Assembly: GCA_016709765.1 (NCBI GenBank)
Contig: JADJMD010000012.1
Coordinates: forward strand, 620,001 to 684,000
Reading direction: 5' to 3'
From: Ignavibacteriales bacterium
GTDB taxonomy: Bacteria > Bacteroidota > Ignavibacteria > Ignavibacteriales > Ignavibacteriaceae
DNA: 64,000 nucleotides
A model generated the notes under the pieces. It was not told the DNA's origin. It searched no databases and saw only the letters and a list, made by a program, of their open reading frames with translations. The translations under genes and the position numbers were made by a program. This document shows, in pieces, positions 1 through 9,021 of the stretch; within the stretch, counting starts at the first letter, position 1; the number at the start of each line of letters is the position of its first letter.

Positions 1-1439
1 CCTACAACATATGCTACAACAATCTCTTTCTCCTCATTTTTAAATAAAGTAAAAGGTCCTGTATTCGTCATTTGTCTTGAATCAGCTTGAGTGGTATTTA
101 TCCAGCCAACATTGGTAACAGGATCGCCTGAATACCAGAATCGTGGATCAACCGTGGCACAATTAACACCACCAACAACTGCACCGTATGGGAATGAGCA
201 CGGATCTATATCATCACCCTGTCTTGTTTTACCAAGCATATAATTTCTTGCAGCTTCACGGTTATCAGGATCGTTTAACGATGGATCTCCATTAATATAT
301 TCTATAAAAGAGGCGATCGGCAAATTCCTTGCTCCGGGAAATGTTTTTATTCCAATAGTTTGACCCCTATAACTATAAGCAGTATCTAAAGGGGTATCTA
401 TCCCGTCGTCAAAAGTATTATTACCATTGTTATCAACGTAAGTCTCTCCGGCAATATAATCCAAAGGACCGGAGAAAAAGTCAATCATGTAACAGGGTGG
501 ATTAGATCCATATTCCCCATCTGGCCCATTATTGTATGTATAACCTGAATTTCGCTCAACATCACTTCCTACCAAGTCATCTGTGGCAGTACCTAAATCA
601 ACATCCGCCCAAACTCCAAAAAGTACGCTATCTAATTGTGCTGGCTCATTCGGATCGTTTAAACCAACATATTTAAATCTATAGCGGACAAAGATTAAAT
701 TTCCAATTGCTCCACCGGATGCAAAAGCAAATACTGATTGTCTTACTTCAATACCAAGAGGTGGTACGTTGTTATATCTTCTTTGAGGAGCCGGAACTCC
801 ATCCCAATAAACAGTCCATACTGTCTCGTCACCAAGAATATCAGGTTTATCTTCATCAAGATCCCACTGAGCATTTCCATTTTTATCAGCTGGAGTGTAC
901 AACCCATCACCATCACCATCATAGAAATCAGCTCCTAAATCAACAGCATCTTTCCAATCCTGCCAAGAAGTACCAAATGCAGGATCAGTTGCTTTTACTA
1001 CATATAATTGTGCTCTCGAATCGCCTGTTGTTCCAGATAATCCAGGGATATAATCTTCAACTAATGAAGCGGAAGCAACAGCATTGGCAAACAGCGTACC
1101 GTTTGAATAACCACTTAGAAAAAAGCCACTGGAGAATAAGAATATATGCCCACCAAATTTTCCACCTGCACCAGACACAGTTGAAACTGGATCAGGAATA
1201 TTAACAGCGGCAATAACTCCCTTTCTATTCATTGGCAGGTTTATATTATTGATGTATAATCTGTATGCATCACCCTTTTTACCGCCTTCATCAGTGGCTG
1301 CACCAACTTTATATATCGTTTGTGAACTATAGGGTTTAGTACCTTTTTTATCATCGCCCAAAAATCCTAAAAATAAAGGTGCAATTACCAGTAGGATTAT
1401 AAGGAAACGTAATCGGTACAAACTATTTTTAATATTCAT
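1..1439 (-). CDS. Secreted protein of unknown function, 3' end outside window
   Basis: The reading frame is open from an ATG at 1439 to the left edge, so the C-terminus is missing and at least 479 residues are present. The N-terminus has a basic start followed by a hydrophobic stretch (LIILLVIAPLFLGFLG), read as a signal peptide. The rest is soluble, rich in Gly, Asp and Asn, with a calcium-loop-like DGDGDG segment (about residue 195) inside an Asp-rich stretch, as in many secreted Bacteroidota proteins. I do not recognise a domain. It starts 38 bases after the stop of the TonB-dependent receptor and runs in the same direction, so the two are probably co-transcribed and this protein may act at the cell surface with the receptor. 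A T9SS C-terminal signal is likely but would lie outside the window. Confidence 0.75.
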   Translation of the reverse strand, partial: MNIKNSLYRLRFLIILLVIAPLFLGFLGDDKKGTKPYSSQTIYKVGAATDEGGKKGDAYRLYINNINLPMNRKGVIAAVNIPDPVSTVSGAGGKFGGHIFLFSSGFFLSGYSNGTLFANAVASASLVEDYIPGLSGTTGDSRAQLYVVKATDPAFGTSWQDWKDAVDLGADFYDGDGDGLYTPADKNGNAQWDLDEDKPDILGDETVWTVYWDGVPAPQRRYNNVPPLGIEVRQSVFAFASGGAIGNLIFVRYRFKYVGLNDPNEPAQLDSVLFGVWADVDLGTATDDLVGSDVERNSGYTYNNGPDGEYGSNPPCYMIDFFSGPLDYIAGETYVDNNGNNTFDDGIDTPLDTAYSYRGQTIGIKTFPGARNLPIASFIEYINGDPSLNDPDNREAARNYMLGKTRQGDDIDPCSFPYGAVVGGVNCATVDPRFWYSGDPVTNVGWINTTQADSRQMTNTGPFTLFKNEEKEIVVAYVV

Positions 1440-1476
1440 TTTTAATGTCCTCTCAACTTTAAAAAATTCTGAATAA

Positions 1477-4371
1477 TTATAAGCTTATGTTTGAGAAGTT
1501 CAATTTAAAGCCAAGTTTAATTAATCTTGGTATTCCAAAATTACCTGGATTATTTTCCAGACTCTTATAATCTTGGACATATCCTTCACCATTTAATTCT
1601 GAAGCAGCTATTCCACTTTGTGTTGTTAAGAACCCAGTGGTATATGGGCTACCTGTTGATCTATAAACTGTGGTGATGTTGTCAGCATCTAAAAGATTCT
1701 CAATCCATAAATATGGTGAAATGAAAATATCGCCAATTGCAAAACTTTTTTCCATCTTCAAATCAATTCTAAAAGAGCCTGGTGCAAATGCAGAATTGAT
1801 GTATCCCTTGGTCTGAGAAAGGATGCCATTGTCACCCAATAGATTCCATTGATCCATCGGTGTGTAAGGACGACCGCTGCTGAATGAAAACAACATATTC
1901 ACGTTGAACATTTCCAACCAGCCCATTTCACCTTTAGGTACATAGAAATCTATATTAAAAACGCCAGTATGTCTTTGATCAAAACTCAAAGGAGCAATAA
2001 CTTTAGGGGCTGCATTATCATTATTTCTAAATACTGAAGTTGAACTAGATGAAGTTGATGAGCCGGTTCCTTCAGCAATGGAAAATGTGTATTGAGCCGA
2101 AACACTAAAATAACTTAAGTGAGTAATATCTAAAGATAGTGCGATTCCTTTGGTAGTTCCAAAATCCGAGTTCTCTGGATATATTGCGTCAATTAATTCA
2201 CCGCCCTCTACTCTTCTGAATTTGTGATTTTGAACATTCACAAGATCTCTAATATTCTTATAGAATGCGGTAATATTTAATGCTGAGTTATCACTTAATA
2301 ATTGTCTGAAACCAACTTCATATTGAATAGTTTCTTCGGCTCTTAAGGATCCATTAAATCCACTTTGAGGAGCCATTACTAAATAATCGTTATAGCTGTA
2401 AGGTCCAAAATAAACATCGTTTAACTCTGGTAATTGAATAAATCTCCCATACTGTGCATGAAATACAGTTCCGGAAGTTACTGGAAATCCAATTCCAATT
2501 CTTGGAGAAAGTTCAACTTCAGCGTCTCTAACTTGAAAATCTCCTGGATCGAAGTTTTCAGGGTCCGTTCCACCTGCATACGGCAGTGCGGGATTTTTAA
2601 GAATGTATGACTTCAAATTATAGTAGTCCATTCTTAAACCGATGTTTAAGACAATATCTTTCAATTCAAATCTATCTTGTAAATATGCATAGCCGATATC
2701 CGGTTTATATGGTCTTAAAAATTGATTTGGATCATCCGTTGTGGTTTTGTTCTTTCCTGTAACATCGTAACCGTATACAAATGGCTGCAGTGCTTCAAAT
2801 TTTTCTGTTTCTGTAAGTGTGTTTGGTTGTTGAGCATAACCATTTGCAAATACACCGTAACCTCTTACTGTATGTTGTGAAAAGCCAGTTCCAAATTCAA
2901 GTAGATGGTTATCAATTTGTGAAGTTATGTCAAAATCAATAAAGAACGCATTATCTTCTCTTTGTTGATATAATCCACCGCCAGTATAGCCATATGGTCT
3001 AAAAACACCGTTATCATCCACAGACATTTGGATTCTATCACCTTGTGAGTTCACTATAGGTAGTCCATCATCACCAAGTCTGGCTGGATTTAATCCATCA
3101 CCGGCTAAATAAACACCAAGATTCGTTTCCCAGTATTCAGCATTACCATATAGTTCAAGATTATCCTTTAAGAATGGATTATATCTTTCAAAATTAAACA
3201 TTTTGTACCCTAAATTAAGATTCCAAAATGTTGTATTACTTAAAGTTTGGGATAGTCTTGAGTTTAAAGAAATATTTCTCTCAAAGAATTCCCCATTAAA
3301 CCTGGAATTATTTTTCTGATAACGATAATCTATAACTTTTGCAGTTCTATCATTATATAACGCGCTTAGGTTTACAGAAAAATTGCCCATACGATGATTA
3401 GTTTTTCCGGAAAATCTCCAAACACTTGCTGCATTATTTTTATAACCGGTGTATGTTTCATTAATCGAAGGAAATGAAATATCCAAGGCGGTTGGATCCG
3501 CATTCTGGAACCATCCTCTTTCAGCAGATAAAAATATTGTATGTTCTGGAATTCCAGGAATGATTGGACCACTTATAGTTCCAGCATATAGGTTGTAACC
3601 ATAATCATCAGTAAATGATGATGAAACAATATCAGAAAGTATTGTATATGTTGGTTGTCCTGATTTTGTTGTAACGTTTATAATTCCAGATTGAGCCTGT
3701 CCGTATTTAGCCTCATATCCACCAACCTGAAAAGAAATTTGTTCAATAGCAACGTTACTTACAGAAGCAACTGAAGATCTGTTGTATAAGTTGTTCTGAG
3801 GTACTCCGTCTACGATATAAAGAACTTCGCTACCACGACCACCTCTTACGTTAATTGTAGCGTTTCCTTCTTGTCCGCCGCTGCCTTCTTGTATAACAAC
3901 ACCAGATTGAAGTGAGGCAATATTTGTTACGCCGCGTACAGGTAATCTTGATATCTGATCTGAATCTATAACTTTAACTGTATTTGTTGCTTTTTCTTCA
4001 AAAAACTTTCGATCAACAACTACAATTTCATCAAGAGTAAAATCAGTTGTCATTTCGATATTAAGATCATAAGTAATACCTGCTACAACACGAACATTTT
4101 CTATTGTCTTTGGAGCGTATCCAACATAAGAAGCTTTAAGCTCGTATGTGCCAGGCGTGATATTAAGAATAAAATAATTTCCATCTATATCAGTAGCTGC
4201 ACCTGTTGAGGTACCAACTAATATTACGTTTGCACCGATTAAGGCTTCTCCGGTTGCAGCATCAACTATTTTACCGCTTAATTTACCAACTCCGGTTTGT
4301 GCAAAAAGCATTGGAACCAAAGTAAGTGATAATATAAACAAAAATAAAAATTTTGTAATCAAATTTTTCAT
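1477..4371 (-). CDS. TonB-dependent outer-membrane receptor with carboxypeptidase-like N-domain
   Basis: A 964-residue outer-membrane receptor. The order is: signal peptide (residues 1-25, ending FAQ), a carboxypeptidase-regulatory-like beta-sandwich (about 30-110, GKIVDAATGEALIGAN), a plug domain (about 115-240, with RGGRGSEVLYIVDGVPQNN) and a long beta-barrel up to the C-terminus. The frame extends 14 codons upstream to 4413, but the ATG at 4371 is preferred. It is preceded at good spacing by a GGAG ribosome-binding site, and the signal peptide begins there. Family knowledge says such receptors import oligosaccharides, peptides or chelates using TonB energy; the substrate cannot be read from the sequence. 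The gene follows a strong terminator at 4437-4488 and probably leads the unit that includes the secreted protein downstream. Confidence 0.9.
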   Translation of the reverse strand: MKNLITKFLFLFILSLTLVPMLFAQTGVGKLSGKIVDAATGEALIGANVILVGTSTGAATDIDGNYFILNITPGTYELKASYVGYAPKTIENVRVVAGITYDLNIEMTTDFTLDEIVVVDRKFFEEKATNTVKVIDSDQISRLPVRGVTNIASLQSGVVIQEGSGGQEGNATINVRGGRGSEVLYIVDGVPQNNLYNRSSVASVSNVAIEQISFQVGGYEAKYGQAQSGIINVTTKSGQPTYTILSDIVSSSFTDDYGYNLYAGTISGPIIPGIPEHTIFLSAERGWFQNADPTALDISFPSINETYTGYKNNAASVWRFSGKTNHRMGNFSVNLSALYNDRTAKVIDYRYQKNNSRFNGEFFERNISLNSRLSQTLSNTTFWNLNLGYKMFNFERYNPFLKDNLELYGNAEYWETNLGVYLAGDGLNPARLGDDGLPIVNSQGDRIQMSVDDNGVFRPYGYTGGGLYQQREDNAFFIDFDITSQIDNHLLEFGTGFSQHTVRGYGVFANGYAQQPNTLTETEKFEALQPFVYGYDVTGKNKTTTDDPNQFLRPYKPDIGYAYLQDRFELKDIVLNIGLRMDYYNLKSYILKNPALPYAGGTDPENFDPGDFQVRDAEVELSPRIGIGFPVTSGTVFHAQYGRFIQLPELNDVYFGPYSYNDYLVMAPQSGFNGSLRAEETIQYEVGFRQLLSDNSALNITAFYKNIRDLVNVQNHKFRRVEGGELIDAIYPENSDFGTTKGIALSLDITHLSYFSVSAQYTFSIAEGTGSSTSSSSTSVFRNNDNAAPKVIAPLSFDQRHTGVFNIDFYVPKGEMGWLEMFNVNMLFSFSSGRPYTPMDQWNLLGDNGILSQTKGYINSAFAPGSFRIDLKMEKSFAIGDIFISPYLWIENLLDADNITTVYRSTGSPYTTGFLTTQSGIAASELNGEGYVQDYKSLENNPGNFGIPRLIKLGFKLNFSNISL

Positions 4372-4436
4372 CGCTTCTCCACTAAAATAATTTTTAGAGA
4401 TTTGATCTGTCATCTCAGTTATTAAATCATAACATA

Positions 4437-4488
4437 AAAAAAAAGCGGATGGACTGTAAAAGGTCTTTACAGAAAGCCACCCGCTTTT
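4437..4488 (-). terminator. Nested-hairpin intrinsic terminator
   Basis: On the minus strand an outer stem of 8 pairs (4477-4484 with 4445-4452, one G-U) encloses an inner perfect 7-pair stem (4466-4472 with 4454-4460). A run of eight T follows on the transcript (A run 4437-4444), with flanking A/T pairs that can extend the stem. It sits 20-70 bases after the stop of the T9SS cargo gene and just before the receptor gene, so it separates the two transcripts. Confidence 0.85.
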
Positions 4489-4507
4489 AGGAATTAAAGA
4501 AACATAA

Positions 4508-7453
4508 TTACTTCAACAATACCATCTTCTTTGTAGATGTAAAGTTTTTAGCTTCAAGTGTATAGAAGTAAATACCACTTGAAAGTCTTGAAGCATCAAA
4601 ATTTGCTTCGTAAACACCAGCTGCTTGTTCATTGTTTAACAATGTAGCAACTTCTTCACCCAACAAATTGTATACTTTTAGAGTAACTAAACCAGCTTCA
4701 GGAACACTGAATCTGATTGTTGTTGATGGGTTGAATGGATTAGGATAATTCTGGCCTAATTCATAAGCCATCGGAACTAAATTCTCAATAGCTTCAACAC
4801 CGGTAAAATTACCAAATACATTATTTAGTGTAATACCAGCTGGTTGATCTGATAGAATAAATAAGTGATTTTGTCCAAATCCACCTTCATTATCAAGAGG
4901 TGTTGAACCACCGTTAATTGTATCTGCACCTGGATATACTGCTGCATATTTATATTCATAAGCACCTGAATTTGTACCAACAGGAACGGTGTAACTATAT
5001 CTCCAAATGTTTCCACCAACATTTGTAAGTACTTTTAAAGTACTTGTAGAACCGCCAACAGTATCAGCTACGGTCCAGCTTCCACCCCAAGAACCTAGGA
5101 ATGGTGCAGCACCTTTAATACCAACAAACTGAAGATCTGTAGGTGAAATTGGTAATCCATTCCATCTGTTAACCGCATTTGTCATATCAACATTCCATTC
5201 CATTGGAACATCTACAGTGGTTGGACCAAAAAGTGGATAAATATTTGGTACAATTGTAGGTAAATCAACTACAGATCCATCAGCTACATAATAGTGCCAT
5301 CTATCTGCACCGGTTTCCCAGCCAGTGTTAGCAAATCTAGTTTCAGGGAAAGCTCTAAATTTCCATTTTGTTGAATCGCCTACTCCATTTGGAGAAGCAC
5401 TGCTTGATGTAAATGTTAATGTAGCAGTATAAATACCAGCATTAAGACTATTGTTAACCATTTTTCTATCGCCAACTACATCTTTACCTAAACCATCCCA
5501 GTCTAATCCCATTACTAACAATGAATCCTGAGCAGGATCAAATGCACCGCCAACACCAACACCAAGAATGTCAGAAATATCAGCAGTAAAGTTTAATGTA
5601 TTAGTAACTTCATTTAATACAGTGTATGTATTATCGTCACTAAACCATACAACAGGGGTTACAGTTGCTGGAGCAGTTAATGTAAATGTTCTATTATTAG
5701 GTAATGATTCCCAACCATCAGGAGCAATAACATATTTAAATTCATAAGTAGTTCCTGCAAAGCTTGCTGGGATATTAAATGTGCCAGTATAAATAGTGTC
5801 ACCATCTGTGTCTGATAACTGGAACATATTTCCTTGCCAGTTTGCAGTGTCACCTGCAGCCATCTGGAAAGCACCACGAACAACTACACTACCTGTACTA
5901 ACATTAAAGTTTCCTTCAAATGCCTGAACGCCCATATCAACCTGGAATGTTACAGGAATATCGCCGCCTGCTGTTCTTACAGCGTAAGGAGCTATATACA
6001 AAACAGAAGGATTACTTTGATTGATTATAGGTGTAGTATTGCCTGATTCATACCAGAACATTGAGAAGATATAATCACTTCCACCTGATGTTGCTATATA
6101 TGGTGCAAGATGACATCCATCTTCATTCATTGTGTTTGTTTCAGTTAGATTTGTTGCACCTGACCAATTTGCATCAGATAATGCTCTTGTCTGAACATAA
6201 AGATCGCAAAGCGAATCCTGAGTTGCAGGAGAACCAATTGTGTACTGAACTGCAAAGAAATCACGAGCCTGATTTGTTGCAATCATAATTGAAGGACCTG
6301 TTTGACCAAGACCTGGTGTATTAGCTTCGTAACCATATTTTGATTTATCGTGAGCAGCTGTAATAACTTTACCTGCCCAAACGTTTGGAGCTGTTTCATA
6401 AATTTCAACTATCGCATTTTGTAATGTAACTGAATCTGTTAGACCTGTAACAAGGTGAACATTTCCACTTGCATCAACTTGAATATCACCTGAATAACTA
6501 ACAAATGCATCACCTAATTTCCAGTCCCACAATTCGGTAAAGTTTGTTAAGCCAGGAATTGTTCTCCAATCAGGCACAAACCAATCACTCCATGTAGCAC
6601 CGTGATCTGTTGATTTTGAATATCCAATTTCCCAGCCACCAGCACCAATTTCTTCAGTATAGGAACCAATAGCGCCAGCATACACAACACCATTATGTGC
6701 AACTCCGCCTAAAAGGATGTTACCATTTGACCATCTAGTTGTTCCCCAAGTAGGAGGATCAATAACTTCTACAACCGAATAATCTTGTGTTCTCCATAAT
6801 CTTAATGAATTATCAACTGAATTATCAGAATACCAATAAATCCATGAGTCATCACTAAAGGTAGGAACATTTGAACTGTAAGCAGGAGGACCCTGATCGA
6901 TATCAGCAAAAGCTGATTCCATTAATCCTTCTGAAACTCCATATCCAACCCACCCAAATGTTGCTGAAACTGGATCTAATTCTGGCCAGCTAAAAGCGCC
7001 TAACAAATCTGCCATATTAGTAGAATTTGTATAATTAGCGATAGTCATACTTGGATATCTACCTGAATTTTGTGATAGAGTACCATTTTGTACGGAAGTT
7101 GTACTTCTTGTCCAAGTAGAACCCATATTGGTGGAGTAGTTCCACCACATTTCGCCGCTGCCAACTGCGTATGTAGTTCTTCCTCTATGAACAACAGCTA
7201 AAACATTTGAGGTCGGGTCATAAGCAAGCGGATTTAGTGTGTTACTTGCAGGCCCAAAAGAGTTAGCCATTGTATCTATTGCAACATAATTTGCAGCAGT
7301 CAGTGGTGAATTATTACTTAATGGAACGAAATTTCTATAAGCAGTAGTGCCGTCATCAATTTTTAATGGGGCTTTTTGCCTAACGATTTCTTGTGCAAAG
7401 GCTGTACTTAAAAAAGCCATAGCCAAGAACAAAACAGAAAGTTTTTTGATCAT
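4508..7453 (-). CDS. Large secreted T9SS cargo protein with sialidase-like and starch-binding-like regions
   Basis: A 981-residue secreted protein. Residues 1-20 are a signal peptide ending AFAQ. Residues about 45-490 look like a BNR/sialidase-type beta-propeller, with repeated STDHGATW- and NMGSTWTR-type segments. About 500-620 resembles a carbohydrate-binding (CBM20/SusE-like) sandwich (FQVDMGVQAFEGNF, YEFKYVIAPDGWE), and a related segment recurs at about 775-885. The last 85 residues are a T9SS type A sorting domain (LGQNYPNPFNPSTT, GIYFYTLEAKNFTSTKKMVLLK-type end), so the protein should cross the outer membrane by T9SS and be cell-attached or released. A GGAG ribosome-binding site precedes the ATG. 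The 288 bases upstream are AT-rich with no gene. No catalytic residues could be assigned. Confidence 0.88.
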   Translation of the reverse strand: MIKKLSVLFLAMAFLSTAFAQEIVRQKAPLKIDDGTTAYRNFVPLSNNSPLTAANYVAIDTMANSFGPASNTLNPLAYDPTSNVLAVVHRGRTTYAVGSGEMWWNYSTNMGSTWTRSTTSVQNGTLSQNSGRYPSMTIANYTNSTNMADLLGAFSWPELDPVSATFGWVGYGVSEGLMESAFADIDQGPPAYSSNVPTFSDDSWIYWYSDNSVDNSLRLWRTQDYSVVEVIDPPTWGTTRWSNGNILLGGVAHNGVVYAGAIGSYTEEIGAGGWEIGYSKSTDHGATWSDWFVPDWRTIPGLTNFTELWDWKLGDAFVSYSGDIQVDASGNVHLVTGLTDSVTLQNAIVEIYETAPNVWAGKVITAAHDKSKYGYEANTPGLGQTGPSIMIATNQARDFFAVQYTIGSPATQDSLCDLYVQTRALSDANWSGATNLTETNTMNEDGCHLAPYIATSGGSDYIFSMFWYESGNTTPIINQSNPSVLYIAPYAVRTAGGDIPVTFQVDMGVQAFEGNFNVSTGSVVVRGAFQMAAGDTANWQGNMFQLSDTDGDTIYTGTFNIPASFAGTTYEFKYVIAPDGWESLPNNRTFTLTAPATVTPVVWFSDDNTYTVLNEVTNTLNFTADISDILGVGVGGAFDPAQDSLLVMGLDWDGLGKDVVGDRKMVNNSLNAGIYTATLTFTSSSASPNGVGDSTKWKFRAFPETRFANTGWETGADRWHYYVADGSVVDLPTIVPNIYPLFGPTTVDVPMEWNVDMTNAVNRWNGLPISPTDLQFVGIKGAAPFLGSWGGSWTVADTVGGSTSTLKVLTNVGGNIWRYSYTVPVGTNSGAYEYKYAAVYPGADTINGGSTPLDNEGGFGQNHLFILSDQPAGITLNNVFGNFTGVEAIENLVPMAYELGQNYPNPFNPSTTIRFSVPEAGLVTLKVYNLLGEEVATLLNNEQAAGVYEANFDASRLSSGIYFYTLEAKNFTSTKKMVLLK

Positions 7454-7741
7454 AACGATCTCCTTTTGTGTTAAGTGTTTTTAGTTAGTTAATTTAATTG
7501 AATCAAAAAGGTTAATTGTTTATTTATCTCAAATTTCTTTATCAAATTAACATAGTTTGCCATTTTAGTCAAGAAATTAAACTTTTTTTATTTGCTGTTA
7601 TGAATTAATATTTTTTGTTTATAATGTCAAGAGACTCTATTTTCCGTATATCTAAGATTTGGACCACTAAAGCACTTGTTTTTTACTTTATCAAAAATAA
7701 TTGGTTAATCTTAAAAAGATCTTTTTCAATTTTAGGCAATG

Positions 7742-8062
7742 CTAAAATGCAGCTTCCAATTTTTGTTTGAGCTGAATTTTAGGTACGGCACCAATTATTG
7801 TATCGACTACTTTTCCGCCTTTAAATATCAATACGGTTGGTATACTTCTAACCCCATATTTAATAGCACTTTCTTGATTGTTATCAACATCAAGTTTTCC
7901 AACTTTTGCTTTTCCTTCTAATTCACTCGCAAGTTCCTCAACAAACGGTGCGATCATTTTGCATGGTCCGCACCAAACAGCCCAAAAATCTACCAGTACC
8001 GGTTTGTCCGATTGCAATACTTCTGCTTCAAAATTATCATCTGTAAAAGTTATAGGTTTCAT
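7742..8062 (-). CDS. trxA: Thioredoxin
   Basis: A 106-residue thioredoxin of standard length. The redox motif WCGPC is at residues 30-34 and the cis-proline segment (SIPTVLIF) at 73-80. Thioredoxin reduces disulfides of cytoplasmic proteins such as ribonucleotide reductase and peroxiredoxins. There is no signal peptide, so it acts in the cytoplasm. It lies 44 bases after the FabI-like reductase and may share its transcript. Confidence 0.97.
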   Translation of the reverse strand: MKPITFTDDNFEAEVLQSDKPVLVDFWAVWCGPCKMIAPFVEELASELEGKAKVGKLDVDNNQESAIKYGVRSIPTVLIFKGGKVVDTIIGAVPKIQLKQKLEAAF

Positions 8063-8106
8063 TATTCTCCCTTAAAAAGATTTAAAAATAAAATTTAATA
8101 AGTCGA

Positions 8107-8934
8107 TTAAGATTTTTTTCCTTGTCCAACATAATTAACAACATCTTCGCCGCCATCAGCATGAATTAATCCGCCTGAAATCCATTCACCACCTTCTTTA
8201 CAAAGAAGTGAAATTATTTTTGCAACATCTTCCGGAGTAGTTAATCTGCCGTGTGGATTTTTTCTTTGCGCTATTTCAATCATGTTTAAGTTACCTGGGA
8301 TTTTGCGTAGTGCAGGTGTATCCGTAACGCCAGCCATAATTGAATTAACTGAGGCACCAAACTTACTGCCTAATTCAACTGCTAATTGTCTTACGTGTGA
8401 TTCTAAGGCTGATTTTGCCGCTGATACTGCTCCATAAAATGGAATTGCAGAATGGCTACCAGAACTTGTCATTGCAAAAATTCTTGCTTTAGAAGAAAGT
8501 AAATTGTTTACTACAATATCTTGCACCCAATAAACAAGTGAGTGAGCCATTACATCGAGAGTCATTTCCATTTGAGCTTTTGTAATAGCTTGTTCATTTT
8601 CATTTGGCACAAATGGTTTTAAAGTTCCAAATGCAAGCGAGTGCATTATAATTCTGACTAATGGCCGTCCGTCTAATAAAGATTTGATCTCATTGATTAT
8701 TTCATTTCTTTTAAATTCATCTGCAGCATTAGCATTAAAAAATTTTACTTCAACACCAGAAGATTTTATTTCATTAATAATTCGTTCAACATTAGGCATA
8801 GTTGCCTGTCTATCTAAGTGAACTCCAAGAATGTTATAGCCGTCATTTGCCAATTTTAAAGCTGTTGCTTCTCCAAAACCGGAAGAGGCACCTAAAATCA
8901 AAGCCCAAAATTCTTGTTTTTCGTTACGCTTCAT
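8107..8934 (-). CDS. FabI/FabL-like enoyl-[acyl-carrier-protein] reductase (SDR family)
   Basis: A 275-residue short-chain dehydrogenase/reductase. The nucleotide-binding glycines are at residues 15-21 (GASSGFG). The catalytic pair is Tyr167 and Lys174, spaced Y-x6-K as in enoyl-ACP reductases, not Y-x3-K as in classical SDRs. HSLAF at 98-102 matches the HS(I/L)AFA segment of FabI, and the C-terminal GRLTTPEDV...GGEWISGG...DGGED block is typical of the SDR fold. By family it would catalyse the last NAD(P)H-dependent reduction of each fatty-acid elongation cycle. A purine-rich AGGAAA site lies upstream of the ATG. FabI, FabL or another Y-x6-K SDR cannot be told apart by eye. Confidence 0.72.
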   Translation of the reverse strand: MKRNEKQEFWALILGASSGFGEATALKLANDGYNILGVHLDRQATMPNVERIINEIKSSGVEVKFFNANAADEFKRNEIINEIKSLLDGRPLVRIIMHSLAFGTLKPFVPNENEQAITKAQMEMTLDVMAHSLVYWVQDIVVNNLLSSKARIFAMTSSGSHSAIPFYGAVSAAKSALESHVRQLAVELGSKFGASVNSIMAGVTDTPALRKIPGNLNMIEIAQRKNPHGRLTTPEDVAKIISLLCKEGGEWISGGLIHADGGEDVVNYVGQGKKS

Positions 8935-9021
8935 TTAAATATTTTTCCTATAAGTTTAATGTTTATAGCGGAACAATAATACAAAATCGGATAAAGTGAA
9001 ACAACAAATAATTCTTGAAAT

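Noticed and set aside
707..1204. Plus-strand open frame with a run of His residues
   Set aside because: It is antisense to the Asp/Gly-rich secreted protein; the His run is only the complement of the DGDGDG calcium-loop segment.
7713..7726. Palindrome AAAAAGATCTTTTT after trxA as a terminator
   Set aside because: A 7-pair A/T-rich stem with no loop is too weak; the symmetry may be chance in AT-rich DNA.
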